Notes: a model not told the origin generated them from the sequence alone. 64,000 nucleotides of DNA from Nostoc sp. B(2019) (GCF_010091925.1 NZ_WVID01000001.1:248001-312000), one strand, 5' to 3'; numbered from the stretch's first letter, positions 53,367 to 63,556 are shown. Numbers and translations: made by a program.

Positions 53367-53678
53367 ATGGCATGGATACATATTCTGATTGCAGGTCTTT
53401 TGGAAACAACATGGGCAGTCACTTTAAAGTGGAGTAACGGATTTACAAACTTTCTACCAACCGCAGCAACTACTGTTGTTACAATCCTAAGTTTTTACTT
53501 CTTATCACAGGCACTAAAAACGCTTCCAGTTGGAACTACTTATGCAGTATTAGCTGGGATTGGAGCTATTGGTACTGTGATTGCAGATATTGTGTTTTTT
53601 GGTGAGAGCTACGGACTATTACGCTCTCTTTGCGTCGGTTTGATTATTCTTGGCGTTATTGGTTTAAGGATTCTTTAA
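53367..53678 (+). CDS. sugE: SMR family exporter (SugE/Gdx type, probable guanidinium exporter)
   Basis: 103 residues, four helices. AGLLETTWAVTLKWSNGF carries the essential glutamate, and TLPVGTTYAVLAGIGAIGTVIADIVFFGES fits the SugE/Gdx subgroup and not the multidrug EmrE subgroup. Members export guanidinium. It is coupled to the SET-domain gene (stop 53676-53678, next ATG at 53680), so both are in one operon. Confidence 0.88.
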   Translation: MAWIHILIAGLLETTWAVTLKWSNGFTNFLPTAATTVVTILSFYFLSQALKTLPVGTTYAVLAGIGAIGTVIADIVFFGESYGLLRSLCVGLIILGVIGLRIL

Positions 53679-53679
53679 A

Positions 53680-54141
53680 ATGCTTTTAGTAAAAACACAG
53701 ATTGGATCTAGTAAGGTGCATGGTATTGGATTGTTTGCCGACCAATTTATTCCCAAAGGTACGGTGACATGGCAATATCATCCCGATTTTGACTCTGCTT
53801 ATTCTGAGAGTGATGTATTAAGAATGCCTGTTCCGGCTAGAGAAATATTCTGGAAGTATGCTTACTACGACAAAGAATTAGGGCTGTATATCCTCTGTTC
53901 TGATGACCAAAGGTTCATCAATCATGAGCCAGATTTTCCTAACATTATCTCTACTCCCCGACAAGATGTGACAGCATGCGACATCTTACCAGGAGAGGAA
54001 CTGCTATGCGATTACAACTGCTACGACGACACATATTTTATGCGAGTTGGTATGCCGCACCTGTCTAAAACAACTCTAGTTTTTAATCAGGTAACGCAGC
54101 AGACTGCTTCAATTTTTCAAGAATCACATATCTCTGCATAA
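53680..54141 (+). CDS. SET-domain protein
   Basis: 153 residues. SET motifs: GSSKVHGIGLFADQFIPKGTVT (start of SET), RFINHEPDFPNI (the NHS-like motif, with NHE here) and GEELLCDYNCYDD. SET proteins usually are lysine methyltransferases; bacterial examples are less studied. One base separates it from the SMR gene, so the two are co-transcribed and probably co-translated. The target of the methylation is unknown. Confidence 0.88.
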   Translation: MLLVKTQIGSSKVHGIGLFADQFIPKGTVTWQYHPDFDSAYSESDVLRMPVPAREIFWKYAYYDKELGLYILCSDDQRFINHEPDFPNIISTPRQDVTACDILPGEELLCDYNCYDDTYFMRVGMPHLSKTTLVFNQVTQQTASIFQESHISA

Positions 54142-54248
54142 ATTTATAACGCAGCCCCAATGAAACAAGTTTCTTCCCCGGCCTCCCCTGCTCTCTTTGT
54201 TGACTAACTTGACTCACAACCGGGGCAGATGTACAATACCTAACGTAT

Positions 54249-54334
54249 AGAAGGGGAGTAGCTACTGGCTAAAAAATTTAAAAGCCAGTGCATCTGAATC
54301 AACATACTGGCGTTAAGCCTGGTTCAGGTGGCAA
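54249..54334 (+). promoter_or_regulatory. yybP-ykoY manganese riboswitch
   Basis: Core conserved segments are recognisable: AAGGGGAGTAGC near 54252, a stem TACTGGC / GCCAGT, and ATCAACATACTGGC followed by GGTTCAGGTGGCA. These form the two parallel helical arms that bind Mn2+. The downstream hairpin with T-run (54355-54404) is the expression platform, and the next gene is a GDT1/TMEM165-type transporter, a known partner of this riboswitch. Binding of Mn2+ should favour readthrough. Confidence 0.9.
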
Positions 54335-54354
54335 ATAATTAATATTTGAAAGCG

Positions 54355-54404
54355 AGACCTTCACTAAGTTCACACAAAAAAGTGTGTGCTTGGTGAGGTC
54401 TTTT
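54355..54404 (+). terminator. Riboswitch expression-platform terminator
   Basis: AGACCT-TCACTAAG pairs with CTTGGTGA-GGTCT (one bulge), with an inner CACAC...GTGTG loop, followed by TTT. It lies between the riboswitch aptamer and the transporter start. Confidence 0.8.
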
Positions 54405-54454
54405 GGCTCTCGTCAAGCTCACATCGATAGACGATTCTTTAGGAGCTTGAGAGA

Positions 54455-55075
54455 GTGATAACAGCTTTTACCGCAGGTTTGTTACTAATTACAGTTTCAG
54501 AGCTAGGTGATAAAACATTTTTTATCGCTGTGATTTTGGCAATGCATCACTCGCGGCGTCTGGTATTCATAGGAGTGACAGCCGCTTTAGCTGCAATGAC
54601 AATCCTCTCGGTGTTATTGGGACAGACGGCAGCTTTGTTGCCAAAAGTTTATATTCATTACGCCGAAATAGTTTTGTTTTTTGTTTTTGGTATTAAGCTG
54701 CTGTACGAAGCGAGTAAAATGTCTGCCTCTACTTGTGATACAGAAGTTGTAGAAGAAGCAAAAGCAGCGGTGGAACAGGCAGATTTGCAGCTACCAAAGC
54801 GGAAAACTCCTTCTTCAATTTTAACAGAAGCCTTCGTATTAACATTTATGGCCGAGTGGGGCGATCGCACGCAAATTGCCACCATTGCCCTAGCCGCCGG
54901 AAACAACCCAATTGGGGTAACGATGGGTGCAATTTTAGGTCATGCCATTTGTGCTGCGATCGCTGTTATCGGTGGCAAAATGATCGCCGGCCGGATTTCT
55001 GAGCGTCAACTCACTTTTGTTGGTGGATGCCTATTTCTCATCTTTGGTGTCGTTGCTGCCATAGAGGGAGCGTAA
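54455..55075 (+). CDS. TMEM165/GDT1 family manganese (divalent cation) transporter
   Basis: 206 residues with six or seven hydrophobic segments. Two copies of the ExGD(K/R)(S/T) signature: SELGDKTFF and AEWGDRTQIAT. Cyanobacterial family members move Mn2+ across membranes (for example Mnx in the thylakoid). GTG start at 54455 with AGGAG about 9 bases upstream. Regulation by the riboswitch directly upstream suggests expression when Mn2+ is high, consistent with a Mn efflux or sequestration role. Confidence 0.93.
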   Translation: MITAFTAGLLLITVSELGDKTFFIAVILAMHHSRRLVFIGVTAALAAMTILSVLLGQTAALLPKVYIHYAEIVLFFVFGIKLLYEASKMSASTCDTEVVEEAKAAVEQADLQLPKRKTPSSILTEAFVLTFMAEWGDRTQIATIALAAGNNPIGVTMGAILGHAICAAIAVIGGKMIAGRISERQLTFVGGCLFLIFGVVAAIEGA

Positions 55076-55248
55076 TACTAATTCGTAATTCGCTCTGGGG
55101 CTACGCTAGAGTAATTGAGGAAGTCAGATTAAATCTGATTTTCACATGATTGCATCTGTGGTTTCTTTTGAAGAATTGGTATAAAACAACAGGCGGAGGG
55201 AAAAAACTTGCAATAATTCCTCTCTGCCCCTCCGCTCCTCCGCTCCTT

Positions 55249-56136
55249 CTAGGGTGTGCTTTCAGATGAGGGCACAGGAGGTACAGCAGGAGCCTGAGAT
55301 GGAGAAGTTGCTGTCTTGTTGATTTCGTCTTTGTACTGAGCAGGTGCTAGAGCCAAGGCAGTATCAAACAAAGGTTTTGCTTCTGCGACTTTGCCTTGTT
55401 CTTTTAGGAGCATCGCCTTTGCCAAAACAGGACGAAAATCCTTGGGATCTTTTTGAATCGCCTGATCGTATACAGAGGTAGCTTGTGCATAACTCTTCTG
55501 GGAAGCGTGAACAGTCCCCAATAGCACCCGCACTGCGATCGCATCCACACTCCCAGGTTGAATTTTATTCGCCTGAGCTGCATTAGAGAGAGTATCTTGC
55601 AGCAAACCAATAGCTGCTTCCGGGCGTTGTTGACTTAGCAATAGAGCTACCATTCCTCGCAAGGCATTTAGATCACCCGGTTTGGTTGCTAAAATTGAGC
55701 GATAAGCTTGAGCAGCTCCTTCCTTATCACCAATTTGCTGCTTTGCTTGAGCCAGTAGCACTGCATATTCTGACTGTTCTGGATTCAGCTTTGCTAATTT
55801 TTCTAAAGGTTCAATTACCGCTTGAATATCAGACGGTTTAACCTCGCCCTTTGCTTTTTGACTTAACAATGTTAACCGTGCCTGTAACAAACCCTTAAGC
55901 GCAGTTTGATTTTCTGGTTCCCGTTGTAAAACCAGTTCATAACCCCGTACTTGGTCTTCTAATTGTGATTTTTGGTCAGAGGAAGGTGAGCTGCCTCTGG
56001 TGTTAGAAGTATTTTGGTTTGAGGGTGGGGTATTATTAAATGCTCCAATTATGGGAACCACGGAAACACCCACAAAAGCAAGAACTGCGAAAACCAAAAC
56101 GACCTTTACTATCCAGCGATTGCGTGGTTGAGACAC
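55249..56136 (-). CDS. TPR-repeat protein, membrane-anchored
   Basis: 295 residues if the GTG at 56136 is the start (upstream AGGAG); the frame extends to 56262, but those residues are not family-like. One hydrophobic segment (WIVKVVLVFAVLAFVGVSVVPIIG) anchors it, followed by a Ser/Asn-rich linker and several tetratricopeptide repeats (for example NPEQSEYAVLLAQAKQQIGD, YRSILATKPGDLNALRG, YDQAIQKDPKDFRPVLAKAML). TPRs mediate protein contact. The C-terminus is Pro/Ser-rich. Confidence 0.85.
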   Translation of the reverse strand: MSQPRNRWIVKVVLVFAVLAFVGVSVVPIIGAFNNTPPSNQNTSNTRGSSPSSDQKSQLEDQVRGYELVLQREPENQTALKGLLQARLTLLSQKAKGEVKPSDIQAVIEPLEKLAKLNPEQSEYAVLLAQAKQQIGDKEGAAQAYRSILATKPGDLNALRGMVALLLSQQRPEAAIGLLQDTLSNAAQANKIQPGSVDAIAVRVLLGTVHASQKSYAQATSVYDQAIQKDPKDFRPVLAKAMLLKEQGKVAEAKPLFDTALALAPAQYKDEINKTATSPSQAPAVPPVPSSESTP

Positions 56137-56514
56137 AATTTTGTCCTTCTCCTGAAATCTAATGACATTATCATTTACACAAATCGAAAAGTTAAAAATT
56201 TCCAAAACCTTGCGGAATTCCGCCAATTGCCTGTGAATTTTATAACAAATAACTATCCACACTGCTAAAGTAAGTGATGACTTTAGGAGGAGCCGCCAGA
56301 ATTGTAGCTATGATATGCTTCCGAAACTAGTGTAAAGGCGCTAAACGACACATTTAGTATATAAATGATGGATTTAGCGTCTTTAGAATTGTATAGGGCG
56401 CTCTGATGTAACTTTGTTGAAAGAAAATATACTTTCACCAGCCGCACAAACGCTCTTTTCAGCTGCCTTAGTAAAATCCCACAATGGGATGTGTCTCCGC
56501 CGCAAGGAGTTTTT

Positions 56515-57516
56515 ATGAATTCCGACCTGATGCCGTTGCCTGAACCTTCTAATTCTTCTGCCTCTAACCAGGGCCCAACTAATATAGAACCAGCCGCTAA
56601 TGTTAATACTGTACCAGTCAAAGTCACTAAGCTAGAGAATTCGCCCATTAACTCTAGTGATGCCTCAAATGACAACTTAGCTAATCGGCAGCAACCGATT
56701 CCACCTCCCAGTGAACCAATGCAGTACCGAGCAATCGGTTTAGTTCGTGGTCGCTACCATGCTAGCAGCGAACAATTTACTCAAGGTACACTGCTGACCA
56801 CAGATGATGTAGAACTCAACGCCGTCCTGTTAGGTCGGATTATGAGCTTAGTCAAGAATCACCTAGACTTGGAAAAAGAACATCTGTGGGTGGTTTATCC
56901 GCGCACAAGGCAAGAAAATGACACCTTGCACCTCCAAATTGTTGGAGTTTGGGAGCCAGAAAATCTCGCTAAACAGCCAACAGAAGAAGATGAGCATTCG
57001 GAGTCACAAGAGTTACAGACGCCCGATGATGGTTTATCTGAGAATGACGAAACTCTAAGTGTTCAGACCCCCTCATCAGAAATTACAGACGGTGGTTTTT
57101 CTGTTCGTGGCGAAGTAGTTTACCAGTCTTTCGATGCTAAGAGCTTGGTGGTCAAAATTAAGCAGGCTCCACGTAAATCAACTGATAAACCTAAGTATTT
57201 TAAATTGAAACTTAGGGGTGTACTTGGCACAAAAGCAGTAGGTAAATTCTGGGACTTCCAAGTTAAAAGGGAATCTGACGTATTAGTGGTAGATAAAGCT
57301 GAGGCGATCGCTGATTTACCCAAAAAACGCAGACCACCACAAAGAGGCGCTGGAAGTGGCGCTCCTCGTGGCAGGAAACCATTTCCTCCCAGACGTAACG
57401 GGGAAACCCCACGTCCAATCAAGAAAACAGGCGGCGACCCCTCTGTGGTGTCAAAACCCATACCCAAAACACCCGCTCCTAAGCCGATCAAACGGCCGAA
57501 ACCAACCCAAGAGTAG
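56515..57516 (+). CDS. Basic Pro/Arg-rich protein, hypothetical
   Basis: 333 residues from ATG 56515 with AAGGAG upstream. The N-terminal part is polar and acidic; a conserved middle segment reads YRAIGLVRGRYHASSEQFTQGTLLTTDDVELNAVLLGRIMSL. After an acidic linker, a second unit YQSFDAKSLVVKIKQAPRKS follows, and the last 70 residues are very basic and Pro/Arg/Lys-rich (PKKRRPPQRGAGSGAPRGRK), suggestive of nucleic-acid binding. I cannot name the family. Confidence 0.8.
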   Translation: MNSDLMPLPEPSNSSASNQGPTNIEPAANVNTVPVKVTKLENSPINSSDASNDNLANRQQPIPPPSEPMQYRAIGLVRGRYHASSEQFTQGTLLTTDDVELNAVLLGRIMSLVKNHLDLEKEHLWVVYPRTRQENDTLHLQIVGVWEPENLAKQPTEEDEHSESQELQTPDDGLSENDETLSVQTPSSEITDGGFSVRGEVVYQSFDAKSLVVKIKQAPRKSTDKPKYFKLKLRGVLGTKAVGKFWDFQVKRESDVLVVDKAEAIADLPKKRRPPQRGAGSGAPRGRKPFPPRRNGETPRPIKKTGGDPSVVSKPIPKTPAPKPIKRPKPTQE

Positions 57517-57569
57517 GAATTGGGGATTAGGTATTAGGGATTGGGAAGAGATGTCCCCAGTCCCCAGTA
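57517..57569. repeat. Low-complexity G/A-rich intergenic repeat
   Basis: Units of GGGGATTAGG and GGGATTGGGA follow the stop codon, the same family as the in-frame stretch in the debranching enzyme. On the other strand they end near the homocysteine-biosynthesis gene stop. Confidence 0.5.
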
Positions 57570-58739
57570 TCAAAAATCCGTCCTACGGTCTTGAGGTAGA
57601 AAAGAGCGCTCCATCGGAATTGGGGAAACAGCTTCGGTGAGGGTAAAAGTACCTGCTTCGATCCACTGTTTCAACTCTAGGGCGACTTGCCTAGAAAAAA
57701 ATAAACTTGCAAGAGGCGCAACACGTACAGATTTGCCCTCAATAGTGATACGCCCAGACTTAAGTTGGGCGTAACTCACTAAACCAAATGTGGGACGGAC
57801 ACGTCGAGGAATGGAAAAGTCCACTATTGGGGCTACTAAATCTTTGTCTTGTACGGCACAGTGTTCTACTACTTCTTCGCTTAGCACAGGGAGTGGAACA
57901 CCAACGCCCAACATCAATGAAGGCCCATAACTTTTGAAGTAACAACCCCGCACCCAGCGAGCATCCATTTGCTTGGCATCACCAATTAAAGCTAAAGTCG
58001 CAGCCGGCCCGATTGGAGTACGATTAGCTAAACGCTTTTGTAAAGGAAAGTGCTGAGTACCTTCCCAAGCAACGTAACCGATACCGCCACCTAAGAATAT
58101 CCGCGTGCCAATGCCAATGAGTTGTAAATCGGGGTCATTGAGTAGAGGGGAAATAGCACCGGGGTTAGAGTAAACGGCATTTCCTAGATGCGGTTGTAAA
58201 GGGCCGAGATAAGTGAAAAGTGAGCGATCGCCCCCATTTACACCCACAATAAAATTTTGGTAAAGATTGCGCGGATTGAATAAATAAAACTGATTTATTG
58301 TTTCATTGGTAACTGTAGTTTCAAACGTTGCTCTGGGGTAACAATCTGTTACTTGACCCTGCGCTTTTACGTGTACAGGTTTACCAGCTATCAAATCTTC
58401 GATTACATGACCGCCACCGCGTTCCCGGACTTCTTCTCCATCCACCACCTCCACAGCACAACTCGCACCCAAATATAAATCTACTGCCCCAAACCCAGAG
58501 TATGCTGGAACACCATCTAACCAGCAGCGACGAATTTTTATTGGCGGGTCAGTGTGTCCAAGATTAATAATTGCACCACTTGATTCCATTGGCTCAAAAG
58601 TGCCAGTGGTAATTACATCAACTTCCTTCGCAGCTTTGCTAATACCTATTTCTACAACTCGTGCTTTTAATTCTTCAATCGTCAAAACTACCGCACGTTG
58701 GCGACTGATTTTTTCGTTAATTTCCGCAATTGTTCGCAT
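57570..58739 (-). CDS. DUF39 homocysteine biosynthesis protein
   Basis: 389 residues of the DUF39 family, which is implicated in sulfur insertion into aspartate semialdehyde to make homocysteine. Recognisable segments: VDVITTGTFEPMESSGAIINLG, CWLDGVPAYSGFGAVDLYLG, YCFEFETTVTNETINQFYLFNPRN and GIGTRIFLGGGIGYVAWEGTQH. No C-terminal CBS or ferredoxin domain is visible in this copy. It is convergent with the basic protein gene upstream. The homocysteine role is from archaeal work, so transfer to this organism is tentative. Confidence 0.85.
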   Translation of the reverse strand: MRTIAEINEKISRQRAVVLTIEELKARVVEIGISKAAKEVDVITTGTFEPMESSGAIINLGHTDPPIKIRRCWLDGVPAYSGFGAVDLYLGASCAVEVVDGEEVRERGGGHVIEDLIAGKPVHVKAQGQVTDCYPRATFETTVTNETINQFYLFNPRNLYQNFIVGVNGGDRSLFTYLGPLQPHLGNAVYSNPGAISPLLNDPDLQLIGIGTRIFLGGGIGYVAWEGTQHFPLQKRLANRTPIGPAATLALIGDAKQMDARWVRGCYFKSYGPSLMLGVGVPLPVLSEEVVEHCAVQDKDLVAPIVDFSIPRRVRPTFGLVSYAQLKSGRITIEGKSVRVAPLASLFFSRQVALELKQWIEAGTFTLTEAVSPIPMERSFLPQDRRTDF

Positions 58740-58930
58740 TTTAAATGTAGCGGATGAACATATTAATTATGGGGCGATATGGTTGCTAATTAAATGATCT
58801 ACCAGCCCTGACTTCGCCGGTGGGCTGGTTTCTACATCCAACTTCTTTACGAGGAGAGAATTTAGCGATCGCTATAGTTAATCTACGAAAGCTAGGATCA
58901 GCGCGATCGCCAAAAATGCAAATTTTATAT

Positions 58931-59944
58931 CTATTCCCCGTAGTTACCGCCAGTAACTTTACCTCGAAAAACAATGTACTGGTAGAGATTGTAAAAGAGC
59001 ATCACGGGAATAAGAAAGCCAATAAAGATGATCATAATCACCAGCGAACTGGGATCGGCTGCTGCTTCATAGATAGTGATCTCAGTGGGAATGATGTAGG
59101 GAAAAACAATCAATCCTAAACCAATAAATGACAGTACGAACAGGAGAATAGTCCAAACGAAAGGTGCTCTTTCTTCTTTACGGTTGAGACTGCTAAGGAG
59201 TTGCGAAATCAACACCACTCCCAGCAGGGGAATGACGGCAAAGATAAAAACTAGGGGTGGTTGAAACACGCGCAACCTAGCACTTTCATAAAATATCGGT
59301 GTCGTAATCGTGATAAAAATCGCGCCAATCATTGTTGTCCAAGCAGCGATTTTGGCAGTTTTATAGTGAGTTTCCTGCAATTCACCGGTGGTTTTCCATA
59401 CAAGATAGGTGGAACCAATTAGCACATATCCCTGAATTAACGTCAAAGCCACCAGTAACGATGGTAGGCTCAGCCAATCCCAAGTTGTGCCGATAAAGTG
59501 TCCCGCCTCATCAACTGTAATACCTTTTAGCACAGCACCAAGAGCGAATCCTTGACCAAGTGCTGCTGCAAAACTACCAGCCCCAAAGGCAAAATTCCAA
59601 AATAATTTGCGGTTTGCTAACTCTCGAAACTCAAATGCTACACCCCGAAAGATGAACCCAAACACCATCACGAGAATGGGGATGTATAGAGCATTCAAAA
59701 TTGTGCTGTAGGCTAAAGGAAATGCCCCAAAAAGTCCACCCGCCATCAAAACTAGCCAAGTTTCGTTGGCATCCCAAATATTGCTCAAGCTAGTCATCAA
59801 AATGCCCCGGCGTTCATCATCGGAGGAGGTAAGAGATAATATACCCACCCCTAAATCAAATCCATCGAGCATCACGTAGAGGAATAAAAAGAGAGCTAAA
59901 ATTACAAACCAGACTTGGGGAAGAAAATACTTTAGCGTCTCCAT
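58931..59944 (-). CDS. cydB: Cytochrome bd oxidase subunit II
   Basis: 337 residues with about eight or nine membrane segments: the N-terminal VWFVILALFLFLYVMLDGFDLGVGIL matches CydB. CydB with CydA forms the quinol oxidase that reduces O2 to water. It is transcribed after cydA, with 8 bases between them, so the two are one operon. Confidence 0.96.
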   Translation of the reverse strand: METLKYFLPQVWFVILALFLFLYVMLDGFDLGVGILSLTSSDDERRGILMTSLSNIWDANETWLVLMAGGLFGAFPLAYSTILNALYIPILVMVFGFIFRGVAFEFRELANRKLFWNFAFGAGSFAAALGQGFALGAVLKGITVDEAGHFIGTTWDWLSLPSLLVALTLIQGYVLIGSTYLVWKTTGELQETHYKTAKIAAWTTMIGAIFITITTPIFYESARLRVFQPPLVFIFAVIPLLGVVLISQLLSSLNRKEERAPFVWTILLFVLSFIGLGLIVFPYIIPTEITIYEAAADPSSLVIMIIFIGFLIPVMLFYNLYQYIVFRGKVTGGNYGE

Positions 59945-59952
59945 ACAATTAC

Positions 59953-61398
59953 CTACTGTTGTGCTTCTATAGGGCGTTCATCTGGAACAAACTCTCCAGG
60001 GGTAGTATCTACCGCCGGTTTGGTAATTTCTACGCCTGGTACTGGCAGATCGAGATTTGGCCCTCTACGGATAATGCGGCTACCAAAGTACAAGACTGCA
60101 ATAAATAAAAAGCTGTAAACTATTGCAAAGCTAGTTAGTGAGACTAACACATTGCTAGCGGGCAGACGAGAAGCAGCATCAACTGTGCGAATTTGCCCGT
60201 AAAGAGTCCACGGCTGTCGTCCCACACAACGCACAATCCAGCCTGAATCTACAGCGATGTATCCCAGAGGAGCCGCAAACACCCAAGCCCACATCAACCA
60301 CCGCTGCTGGGTAATGTTTTCTGCTGAGAGCTTGCCGCGTAACCATTGCAGCGTACTTAGCAGCATCAATCCGGCGAAGAAAAAGCCAATGGCAATCATA
60401 GTGCGGAAAGCGTAGTAAATCAAACCCACCATGTGAGGACGATCCTCTGGTTTCCACTCTTTCAATCCGCGTACTGGTTCAGAGAGATTCTTTTTGAATT
60501 CCAGAATGTACCCCAGCGCATTGGGAACAGTGATTTCCCAATCATTTTTCTGTGCTTTTTCGTTGGGTATAGCTACCAGGCTCCAATCAGCAGGTTGTCC
60601 AGCAGGTGAGGATTCCCATTGGGCTTCCATTGCTGCCAGTTTTGTGGGTTGATAGTGATAGACTTGTTCACCGCTCAAGTGACCGATGTAGATTTGTAAA
60701 GGAGCAACAGCGATCGCAGCTGCTAAGGCAATCTTCAAAGACTGTGAAAAGAAAGCTTGATGGCGTCTTTGGATAATGTACCAGGCGCTAATTCCACCAA
60801 TCACAAACAAAGAAGTCTCCAGTGTGGCAAAAAACATGTGCAGCACACTATTAACCATGAACGGATTTAAAATTGCCTGAAAATAATCGCTGACAATAAA
60901 TTTACCATTAACCATTTCTCCACCCGCTGGAGTTTGCATCCAGGAATTTGCTGTCAAAATCCACAGGGTTGAGAGGTTAGCGCCAACAGCAACCAAAATG
61001 GTAGCAAGATAATGAATAGTAGGATTGACGCGCTCCCAGCCAAATAACATAATCCCTAAAAAAGCAGCTTCGAGCATGAATGCCCAAGAAGCCTCAAAAC
61101 CGATGACGCTACCGAAAAAGTTACCTACCGCTTCGGAGAAAGGTGCCCAATTGGTGCCAAACTGAAATTCCATTGGGATGCCTGTTGCTACACCAATCCC
61201 AAAGTTCAGAATGTAGAACTTAGCCCAAAAGCGAGCATGGAGATAATAGTCTGGATTACGAGTTTTTAGCCATAGTCCTTCAACAATGACTAAATAAATC
61301 CCCATTCCTGTAGTCAGGACAGGCCAAAGCATGTGGAATAATGCAGTTAGTGCAAACTGCATGCGTGATAGCACAACTGAATCGGATAAAAATTCCAC
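59953..61398 (-). CDS. cydA: Cytochrome bd oxidase subunit I
   Basis: 481 residues, around nine helices. Heme features: LSRMQFALTALFHMLWPVL with the N-terminal axial His, the conserved GFEASWAFMLEAAFLG glutamates, HMFFATLETSLFVIGG and GRQPW. The region between helices 6 and 7 contains the Q-loop equivalent (YQPTKLAAMEAQWESSPAG), which is of moderate length. It binds hemes b558, b595 and d and oxidises quinol. It starts at 61398. Confidence 0.96.
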   Translation of the reverse strand: MEFLSDSVVLSRMQFALTALFHMLWPVLTTGMGIYLVIVEGLWLKTRNPDYYLHARFWAKFYILNFGIGVATGIPMEFQFGTNWAPFSEAVGNFFGSVIGFEASWAFMLEAAFLGIMLFGWERVNPTIHYLATILVAVGANLSTLWILTANSWMQTPAGGEMVNGKFIVSDYFQAILNPFMVNSVLHMFFATLETSLFVIGGISAWYIIQRRHQAFFSQSLKIALAAAIAVAPLQIYIGHLSGEQVYHYQPTKLAAMEAQWESSPAGQPADWSLVAIPNEKAQKNDWEITVPNALGYILEFKKNLSEPVRGLKEWKPEDRPHMVGLIYYAFRTMIAIGFFFAGLMLLSTLQWLRGKLSAENITQQRWLMWAWVFAAPLGYIAVDSGWIVRCVGRQPWTLYGQIRTVDAASRLPASNVLVSLTSFAIVYSFLFIAVLYFGSRIIRRGPNLDLPVPGVEITKPAVDTTPGEFVPDERPIEAQQ

Positions 61399-61584
61399 GA
61401 ATCTTCTCCATTAGCTAGCCACACTTAACAGGATAAACATTTCAATGCTCAGACTGCGGCATTAAAAGTTTACGCTTGCATTACTTAAATCTTTTTTTTG
61501 ACAGTGCCACAACTATATACAAAGATTTGGTTTTAAGAATTAAACCAAGGGAATAGACTTGACAAAATGACACTATTTGTAAAG

Positions 61585-61633
61585 CAAAAAAAATAGACAA
61601 TGCCGATACTGAAAATGGGTTAAGCCGGCATTG
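61585..61633 (-). terminator. Terminator of guaA
   Basis: Read on the minus strand, CAATGCCG and CGGCATTG (61598-61605 and 61626-61633) form a stem, followed by TCTATTTTTTTT (the A-run at 61585-61593). The 20-base loop is somewhat large. The stretch 61399-61707 otherwise shows no other feature; it also carries the cydA promoter. Confidence 0.7.
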
Positions 61634-61707
61634 CCCTTGTTAAATATGCAAATCTAAGTCTATAGAAAAGAGTGATGAGCTTTTAGTTAAATCAACTCAA
61701 AACTTGA

Positions 61708-63330
61708 TTACTCCCACTCAATGGTTCCAGGCGGCTTGGAAGTGATATCATAAACCACTCGATTAACACCTTTCACCTCATTTACAATCCGGGTGGAAAT
61801 TACTTCCAACACATCGTAAGGCACACGCGCCCAATCAGCAGTCATGCCATCTTCACTGGTAACAATCCGCAAGACAATTGGATAAGCATAAGTACGTTGA
61901 TCACCCATGACTCCAACACTGCGAATCGGTAGCAATACAGCAAACGCTTGCCAGAAATCATGATACATGCCACGTTGGTTAATTTCTTGCCGCACAATCA
62001 AATCGGCATCGCGTAAGATGTTTAACCGCTCAGCGGTGACTTCGCCTAGAATGCGAATTGCCAAACCAGGGCCAGGGAAAGGTTGCCGTTGAACAATTTC
62101 TTCTGGTAGACCAATAGAACGCCCAACTTTGCGGACTTCATCTTTAAACAGTTTCCGCAGCGGTTCCACTAGTTTAAATCGCAGGTCTTTGGGCAATCCA
62201 CCAACATTGTGATGGCTTTTGATTTTCACTGCTACGCGTTCACCAGTTTGGGGATCAACGTTGGTGTCAGCGGATTCGATTACATCTGGGTAAAGAGTGC
62301 CTTGAGCCAAATAGTCAAACTGACCGAGGCGTTTGGATGTTTCTTCAAATACACGGATGAATTCATGTCCGATGCGACGGCGCTTTTCTTCGGGATCTGT
62401 GACACCATCAACTATCGCCAGGAAGCGATCGCGAGCATTCACATATTCTACTGGAATATGAAATTGTTCTTGAAATAGTTTCAATAACCGTTCTGGCTCT
62501 AATTTACGCATAAAGCCTTGGTCGATAAACACACAAGTCAGTTGGTCGCCAATTGCTTTATGCAGTAAGAAGGCTAAGGTAGAAGAATCCACTCCGCCTG
62601 ACAGTGCTAACAACACTCGCTTCTCGCCAACTCTGGCACGAATTTCTCGAATCGCTTCTTCGACAAAAGCCGCTGTTGTCCACGTGGGTTCACAATCGCA
62701 GATGTGGTAGACAAAGTTACGGATTAATGCTAAACCACCAATGGAATGTACGACCTCTGGATGGAACTGGACACCATAAAGTTTCTTTTCATGGTCTGCA
62801 ATGGCAGCACAGGGAGTATTTTCTGTATGTGCCAATAATTCAAACCCTGGTGGCATTTGCGTCACTGAGTCTCCGTGACTCATCCACATGGTAGTGCCAT
62901 CTTCGACATTAGTCAGTAAGTCTGTGGGATCATCTATGTATAATGATGCTTTGCCATACTCACCTCGCTCAGCTTTTGCCACTTCCCCACCGAGTTGGCT
63001 TACCATCAACTGCATACCGTAACACACACCTAAGATGGGTATTCCCAAATTCCAGATTTCTGGGTCACAATGGGGAGCGTTATCACCGTAAACTGAATTC
63101 GGGCCACCAGAGAAGATGATCCCTTTAGGATTGAGTTGGCGTAAATGTGCAGCTGTAGTACGATAGGACAGGACTTCAGAATATACTTGAGTTTCGCGGA
63201 TGCGACGGGCAATCAGTTCAGAATATTGAGAACCGAAATCCAGAATCACAACCAATTGGCGATCAAGCCGTTTAAAATTTTCTAATGTCTGAGGCGCTTG
63301 TTCTGTTAGTAGAGTCACCGCTGTATTCAT
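61708..63330 (-). CDS. guaA: GMP synthase (glutamine-hydrolysing)
   Basis: 540 residues. The N-terminal class I glutamine amidotransferase has the Cys in [10 protein letters not shown] and the His-Glu pair in [10 protein letters not shown]; the ATP pyrophosphatase domain has [12 protein letters not shown]; the C-terminal dimerisation domain ends in KPPGTIEWE. Converts XMP to GMP in purine synthesis. A single-copy housekeeping gene. The terminator follows. Confidence 0.98.
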   Translation of the reverse strand: MNTAVTLLTEQAPQTLENFKRLDRQLVVILDFGSQYSELIARRIRETQVYSEVLSYRTTAAHLRQLNPKGIIFSGGPNSVYGDNAPHCDPEIWNLGIPILGVCYGMQLMVSQLGGEVAKAERGEYGKASLYIDDPTDLLTNVEDGTTMWMSHGDSVTQMPPGFELLAHTENTPCAAIADHEKKLYGVQFHPEVVHSIGGLALIRNFVYHICDCEPTWTTAAFVEEAIREIRARVGEKRVLLALSGGVDSSTLAFLLHKAIGDQLTCVFIDQGFMRKLEPERLLKLFQEQFHIPVEYVNARDRFLAIVDGVTDPEEKRRRIGHEFIRVFEETSKRLGQFDYLAQGTLYPDVIESADTNVDPQTGERVAVKIKSHHNVGGLPKDLRFKLVEPLRKLFKDEVRKVGRSIGLPEEIVQRQPFPGPGLAIRILGEVTAERLNILRDADLIVRQEINQRGMYHDFWQAFAVLLPIRSVGVMGDQRTYAYPIVLRIVTSEDGMTADWARVPYDVLEVISTRIVNEVKGVNRVVYDITSKPPGTIEWE

Positions 63331-63556
63331 GACCGGTAGATGTATGTCTGTTAAGGATAAATCGTTGTGGTGTCTAACGTGCCACCATTCCGCTGCCTGG
63401 TCAGGCTGATAATGGTATGAAGAATTTGTGCAAACGTAAACTTAAGTGCGTCTGCTGAGGTTATAAGTCTGAAATGGTATTAAAACGATAAACTTACCCT
63501 AGAGTGGCTACTGAAAAAATTATTTATTTGGATTGTTTACGATTATTCATAATAAA

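Noticed and set aside
56283-56675. 130-codon minus-strand ORF
   Set aside because: It overlaps the start of the gene at 56515 antisense and looks like a mirror of that coding sequence.
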